Below, one piece after another: positions 30,784-36,398 of a DNA stretch of 36,398 bases. Under the pieces are notes generated by a model, which saw only the letters and a program-made list of their open reading frames with translations, ran no database searches and was not told the DNA's origin. Source of the stretch: Emmonsiellopsis sp. PD_33 (taxonomy: Eukaryota; Ascomycota; Eurotiomycetes; Onygenales; Ajellomycetaceae). The position numbers and the translations under genes are program-made. Location of the stretch: positions 1-36,398 of the forward strand of contig JANTQF010000349.1 of NCBI GenBank assembly GCA_032988165.1, in the 5' to 3' direction. Each line of letters opens with the position of its first letter. The stretch's first letter is position 1.

Positions 30784-32870
30784 AAGCTTGGGGACATTGT
30801 CTATGATTCCATGCTGCTGGTCTAGTCATTCACTGTGTGCTGCTTGTTCATCAGGGCTTGGTGCGCCTTGGGGGCCGGGACGGCCTGGTTCTCGTCCACA
30901 CATCGCGATAAATGAGAATGTGTTCGGCCACAGGGAGGTTCACCTTGGTGTGGCGGTTACCTATTCCCGACAGAGTGCAGGGTGCAAATGCGGACTTGAA
31001 TATATGAACGTATTCAACTTTGTAATACTACGCTGTAGTATCTGTTCAGGGGACGAAGGAAGAACGATGATCGCCTGGGGAAAGCAAGGGATCGAGAGCC
31101 GTGAAGGTGAGAAGTGACTCAAGTGAGTGATGGGAGTTAAGGAAATATGACCTCACTTTTTCTTTTAAGGTTGGGCGCGGAATGTTGTTGAGGTTAAAAT
31201 GAAGGCTCATCCTTGGTTTGGGGGCTGACAGCTAACTCGGGAACTTGAACAAAGAAATACAGAAGTTTATTTTATATAGCTACCCAACTTTCCCTCCCTC
31301 GGGAGAAAACGCAATCGAGGAGTTCCCCGCATCCACTAACTACTTTGATGGAGAACTTCGTTGCAAAGTCGACTTCCGTTGCATTGCCAATTAGCACACA
31401 CAGCAAGACTGCATTGAATTGCGCATAAAACTGTTGCCCCGTTCTGGCCTTCGGGGGTCACAGTCGAGAGCCGTGGACATAGGACTGCATCAGATGGCTA
31501 ATAATAAATGGATATTTGTACCCGAGTCGTAGGTGTTGAAGCAGATCCTGTTCATAAGTTATTTCAGTATCGAAGCGAATTTCTTGAGATGGATGCCATC
31601 CAGCGTATTAGCATTTCATGTTAAGTACTGGGATTAAAATAGTGTCGGAAATATGGTGCTCTGAGTGGCTGCAGCTGCAATCTTACCGAAAATTAGGTGG
31701 GTATTGTAAGTAGTAAAGAATGGATGTTTTGGTATCGTCTTACTATACCATCCATACTCGCGGTCGACAGGGAATAAGATGCATATTTTCTTTGGCCACA
31801 TGCAGGCCAAGTTGGCAGATCAGACGAATACCCTTCAGGTTTCTCTTTCATCGCATCTTTTTGAGGGTTGGTTATTTGGAGAAGGGGATAAAAGGGCTCT
31901 CCCAACTGATGTCGCCTCCAACGAAAAATACCCTGTGAGATAATAGGCGTAAATAATGATGCGCCCCAATCATTGAAACCTGCATAAGCCAAGCCACAAT
32001 CCTGTTGGCTGGAAATTCTCCAGGTCTGGGCATTCGTTTCTTGTGCTTGCGTCGTCTGTCCAATGAAAGAATGCTGGTGGAAACGAGCAATCCATCATCG
32101 ACGGACGCGGAGCAATTTGCTGTAGGAACCCGTCATGAGAGTACACGGGAAGCGCTGTCCGCGGATGGGTAAGTGTCATCAGCTGGCAAAGTGTATGGAT
32201 GGACAAAGTCGCTGGTGTCGCCGTACAGTATGCTCCATAGATTCAAGTTGTGATAGAGGATCCAGTATGGATGGTAGTATGGAAATGGGACTGTCTGCAG
32301 CTGTCAAGCATTGATAGCACCGACAAGATGCAGGCCGCGGGAACGATTGCTGATGATGCAATCCAAAACCCACATCAATCCGCCCCGTCAATTAGGTATC
32401 CCGCAGCCTGTTTCTCCTCCAAACTTTGTCGCCTCTCTGTTTGTTCATGTCCAAACTGACAAAATTCTAATTCGAGACCCTGGCGCTTGGCTGGAATGTT
32501 TTTCTTCCCCCTCTTCCAGAAGCAAGCGATCGGCTCGGAGGCTCAAGCAGGGACAGCCTACAGGCCGCCTGGTACGTACCGAAGCACGAAATTATTGCAG
32601 GGCTTGGGGGGGCGGCCAATGGGGCTCTGGCCAGGGAGGAAGCTAGCAGAAGACCCTCCAAACGGGAGGACAGCGGTGACATCGCCTGCCAGCCAGCCTG
32701 TCAGGATGAATGATCGTCTTTTGGAGCTGGTTAGAGCTGGCCATTCCTTTTGTTGTATCCACCTGAGGGCTGGCAGGTTGGTAGATATTCTTCCCGCGTA
32801 CGAGTCTCTCATGGATGCACCACAGGACCCGAGTCAACAATCACTGCATCCCACTCCCAGCCTTACCTTG

Positions 32871-32925
32871 CCTTGTCCCGTCCTGTCTTGTCCTGTCTTG
32901 TCCTGTCTTGTCTTGCAGACTCCCT
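32871..32925 (+). repeat. Decanucleotide minisatellite (TCCTGTCTTG)
   Basis: Three perfect tandem copies of TCCTGTCTTG at 32881-32910, flanked on both sides by degenerate copies (CCTTGTCCCG before, TCTTGCAGAC after). Confidence 0.85.
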
Positions 32926-33297
32926 GTTCTCGCTCAGTTGTTTTGGATGTCTCTATATGGCGCTAGGCCTATTTGGACGCGTGCCAAGGCTGCAGCACGG
33001 TTCCCCGTGTTAAGTGGCGTATTGTGAAACACGTACGGTAACATGCAATACCAGACGATCGTGTTGACTTGTTGACTTGATGGACAGAGCAACGGACAAA
33101 CGTAGAGCATTGGATGTTGGGGAATATTTAGCTGGCAGCAATCGTATGTAGAACACAGGCAGGCTGGTAATTTGCACAAACCAAACGCCTCACAAAAGCG
33201 TGTAAATTGGTGGGTTTGTCAGCAGCTATGCGAACACCGCGTACTGGAATACCGCATACTCCGTACATGATACGGCAATTACCCCGTGTTCTGTCTG

Positions 33298-33309
33298 TAC
33301 CGTACGGTA
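33298..33309. promoter_or_regulatory. Perfect 12-base palindrome TACCGTACGGTA upstream of sfaD
   Basis: The sequence equals its own reverse complement. Nearby relatives are TACGGTA (33034-33040), ATACCGCATACTCCGTAC (about 33249-33266) and GATACGGCA (about 33269). It lies about 460 bases before the sfaD start, and similar words occur at 1511-1608. A binding site for a dimeric factor is inference. Confidence 0.45.
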
Positions 33310-33766
33310 TTCTCGCCTGTTTTGTCGCCAACCACCGCCGTGTCTACACTGTCTATCTTGAACTCCAACTCGTCCCCTCAACCTCAACCTCAACCTCCTC
33401 CTCCTCCTCCTCCTCATCCTTATCCTCGCCCTGTTCCCAACGCCGCTGTCTGGCTGCATTCCCGTCTTCTGCCGCCCCTCTCCGTCGTGCGGCTGCTGTG
33501 GCCATTGTAGGTTGGCCGTGTTCCCCTCAGCCCGTCTCCTTTCCGTGGGTGCTGGAGGCGAGTTCTCCACCCGACCACCGCCTGTCCTAATCCATCCTGC
33601 AATCCCGGCTCGGTCGCTTTCGTGCCCACTCCTCGCTCCCAACCACATCCCGTCCCCCCTGATCGCCCCGTCTCCGTCAAATTTTACTTCCTGTCATCTG
33701 TCCTCGCCCTCCCTCTCCCTTCCATCCAATTGACCCCTTCTGCTCTCTGTGTGTGTCTCCTCCATC

Positions 33767-35315
33767 ATGGCCGATATGAGCGGCGAGCAAATGCAGGCGA
33801 AGATCACCGCTGCCCGTCGCGAGGCTGAGGGCTTGAAAGATCGCATCAAGCGCAGGAAAGATGAGCTGGCCGACACCTCCCGTAAGCTTCCCTCCTCCCG
33901 ACGCTGTGCTCTACCTACCTCCCTGCTCTGTCTGGCATGCCAGCCCATGCCTCCCTGCTGGCTTCATCCACCTGTTTACCGGTCGCCCTGCTTCGTCCGG
34001 CTTCACATCCCCTCCTTGGGATCCCCCGTTAATACTGACACAATGCCGTTTCCATAGTCCGCCAAGTCGCACAGAACAACACGGATCCTCTACCCCGGAT
34101 TGGTATGAGGCCGCGACGGAATTTGAAGGGACACCTGGCCAAGATCTATGCGATGCACTGGTCCACGGACCGCCGCCATCTTGTGTCCGCCTCTCAAGAC
34201 GGCAAGCTCATTATTTGGGATGCCTATACTACAAATAAAGTCCACGCCATTCCTCTACGATCCTCATGGGTGATGACTTGCGCCTATGCCCCCAGCGGCA
34301 ACTATGTTGCATGTGGTGGTCTCGATAACATCTGCTCCATCTACAACCTGTCCTCGCGAGAAGGCCCTACCCGCGTCGCTCGAGAACTATCTGGCCACAC
34401 CGGCTATCTATCATGTTGTCGTTTCATCAATGACCGCCGAATTATCACCTCTTCTGGAGATATGACCTGTATGCTGTGGGATATTGAAACGGGCACAAAG
34501 GTCACCGAGTTTGCCGACCATCTGGGTGACGTTATGAGCATCAGCATCAACCCAACAAACAACAACGTCTTTGTCTCTGGCGCATGCGATGCTTTCGCCA
34601 AACTTTGGGATATCCGAGCAGGCAAACCCGTCCAAACCTTCTCCGGCCACGAATCGGATATCAACGCCATCCAATTCTTCCCAGATGGCAACGCCTTTGG
34701 TACTGGATCCGATGACACCACATGCCGTCTGTTCGATATCCGTGCAGACAGAGAACTCAACACGTACCAGGTACTACTCTATCCTTTTCTAATATTATTT
34801 ATATGCTTCATTTCCCAACTCAATCGAAGATTATTTGATTGGCTCAATGCTTGTTATACGAATATCATTCTCCACGCCCACAGGCATCGATCTTCATCTG
34901 ATTATTACACCATACTTTGAATCGTTAAGCACACCAGCTGACATGTTTATTCCACTACACAGAGCGATCAAGTTCTTTGCGGGATTACTTCCGTCGCATT
35001 CTCCGTCTCTGGACGACTTCTGTTTGCTGGTTATGATGACTTCGAGTGCAAGGTACGATCATCGCTCTCCCTTTCATTTAGAACTGGACTGATATAGGTT
35101 TCGTCAATTAGGTCTGGGATGTTCTAAGAGGAGAGAAGGTGGGTCAGCTAAGCGGCCACGAAAATCGCGTTAGCTGTCTCGGTGTTAGCAATGATGGAAT
35201 CAGTCTGTGCACAGGATCTTGGGATTCCCTTGTAAGATGCGCCCTTTCTAGATATACAAGGCCGCTTGCTAACAATTACTTTACCAAACTACAGCTTAAG
35301 ATCTGGGCGTGGTAA
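33767..35315 (+). CDS. sfaD: Heterotrimeric G-protein beta subunit SfaD
   Basis: Five exons: 33767-33881, 34058-34770, 34963-35052, 35112-35231, 35295-35315; 352 aa, the usual length. An N-terminal coiled coil (ITAARREAEGLKDRIKRRKD), which pairs with G-gamma, precedes seven WD repeats. Repeat ends are visible as LIIWDAYT, ICSIYNLS, CMLWDIET, AKLWDIRA, CRLFDIRA, CKVWDVLR and the final LKIWAW. The protein forms the Gbeta-gamma dimer with GpgA at the plasma membrane and works with the Galpha FadA. In Aspergillus it controls vegetative growth, sporulation and secondary metabolism. The start MADMSGEQM fits the family. The leader is long and CT-rich. The last coding exon is only 21 bases. Confidence 0.97.
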
Positions 35316-36398
35316 TCAAGACCAATAGTTAATAATGAAGTGCGGCGATAACCAGCTGCCGTGACACACGCCTCGAATCACTGAACTTCCCTAATACGAT
35401 ACCGCCCCCATTTTCCCCAGCATCCTGCTTTCACTTTCATCCCACATATGATATCCTCCAGAAACCCTCGAAAATACCCAGGGAAACACTCAGTTCGTGT
35501 CGCAAAAAACCCCGGTGGTTGTAGGCATCGCTTCTCGTTCCACCATGCTTTACTACAACACGATTCACTACGAAGACACGAGAAACCTTGGCCCTCTATC
35601 CCTCCTCGGGCGGCAGATTTTTTTTTTCTTTTATACTATACTTTCGGCAATAGAAGAAGAGGGGGGGCCGGATCTACCTTAATTCAGGGAGCAAAGGCTC
35701 CTGGACCGGAAATCGTTGGATAATATCTCTTTTTGACGGGTTGTATGGCTTTTCATTATCCATTTTCAGGATCTCCAGGTATTTCTGCTTTGTTGGATTA
35801 AATTCCTCCTCTTTTGCTTCTGTTTTTGCACCTTTGCCCGCCAAACGCTGTGTATTTTCAGACTCCCCTTATTCCTCCATTGTGTATCCTTTTCCCCCCT
35901 CATTTGAGGCCCCTGTCTTCATATATTGTCGCCTAGCCCCCTTGTCGTGCGTTGATTCCCTTGTTTATGCCTTACTGCTTACTACACCGCCGGGGTCTGG
36001 GGGGTGGAGGAGAGCGAAGGTACATCTTTTTTGTCTTGGTCTTGTTTTTTCTTAATCCAGGTCTGGCTATGATTTTGTTATTGCGTTCTTGTATTTCTTT
36101 CTTTTTTCTCTTTCTCTTTTGGGGATTTCCTCGTCTTTTTTATTTAGTTACCCAGGTGTGTACTACCTCATATTCCTCTTTACCCTTGCTTTTTTATTAC
36201 CCCATCCTTCTTGGCCGTTTTTGCGTTTTTGTTTGTCATCTGATATGTTTTTTATCTGCCTTGTCTTGAGTCTCTTTTTTCCTTCTCCTTTGTAACTCTC
36301 TCTCTCCCCCCCCCCTCTGTGTGTGTGCGTGGGTGCTTGTGGGTGTGGCGGTGCGTGGGTGTGTGTGTGTGGTGTGTCTAGTGTCGTGGCTAGCTATC
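35316..36398. other. Region downstream of sfaD to the right edge
   Basis: T- and pyrimidine-rich on the plus strand, with T-runs at about 35620 and throughout 36040-36290. It ends in CTCTCT/C-run and GTGTGTG microsatellite sequence (36296-36378). It should contain the sfaD 3' UTR and perhaps the upstream part of a gene beyond the edge. No coding signal was seen. Confidence 0.55.

Larger units (their letters stand above)
30784..33766. other. 3 kb gene-poor region between the caspase-like gene and sfaD
   Basis: Lies between divergent start codons. None of the scattered short frames has a motif. Features seen are a 10-base tandem repeat (32881-32910), TACGG palindromes (33034-33309) and, from about 33360, a pyrimidine-rich stretch with CCTCAA and CCT repeats that probably belongs to the sfaD leader. 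Confidence 0.55.

Noticed and set aside
33226..33680. Antisense ORFs over the sfaD leader
   Set aside because: They arise from the CT-rich leader read in reverse (Arg/Gly-rich) and have no motif.

Overview
The window looks like nuclear DNA of a filamentous ascomycete, most likely Eurotiales (Aspergillus/Penicillium type). Genes have short GT-AG introns (mostly 48-180 bases) with CTAAC/CTGAC branch sites. Several products match well-known Aspergillus proteins: the G-protein beta subunit SfaD, the MYND protein SamB and the TigA-type protein disulfide isomerase. All gene models below were spliced by hand, choosing splice sites that keep frame and family motifs. The species is not established.

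Layout. 1-1166 (-): 5' part of a Pus4/TruB tRNA pseudouridine synthase, running off the left edge. 1764-3720 (+): an RFTS-domain protein resembling fission yeast Raf2. 4556-5807 (-): ribosome-biogenesis factor Ebp2. 5808-9401: 3.6 kb without a supportable gene. 9402-11484 (+): monocarboxylate-transporter-like MFS carrier. 13145-13798 (+): HSBP1-like coiled coil. 14671-15894 (-): ER protein disulfide isomerase ending in KDEL. 16434-19080 (-): Mkt1. 19811-21346 (+): 2-oxoglutarate/Fe(II) oxygenase, divergent from mkt1. 22678-24549 (-): SamB/Mub1. 27045-28043 (+): 2EXR/F-box-like protein. 28869-30783 (-): orphan caspase-fold protein. 33767-35315 (+): SfaD. The rest is intergenic.

Most genes are conserved housekeeping or signalling genes (tRNA modification, heterochromatin, 60S assembly, heat-shock control, ER folding, mRNA regulation, G-protein signalling, ubiquitin-linked morphogenesis). 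They do not form a pathway. The accessory part is about 24.5-33.7 kb, where a 2EXR gene and a caspase-like gene lie tail to tail inside long non-coding stretches. No rRNA, convincing tRNA, CRISPR array, transposon or biosynthetic cluster was found.

The best candidates for new biology are the caspase-hemoglobinase-fold protein (His177/Cys222 dyad) and the RFTS protein. Smaller points are a uORF stopping exactly on the pus4 start codon, a probable GC-AG intron in the oxygenase, an apparent 29-base intron at the mkt1 start, and TACCGTA/TACGGTA words, including a perfect 12-base palindrome, upstream of two genes.
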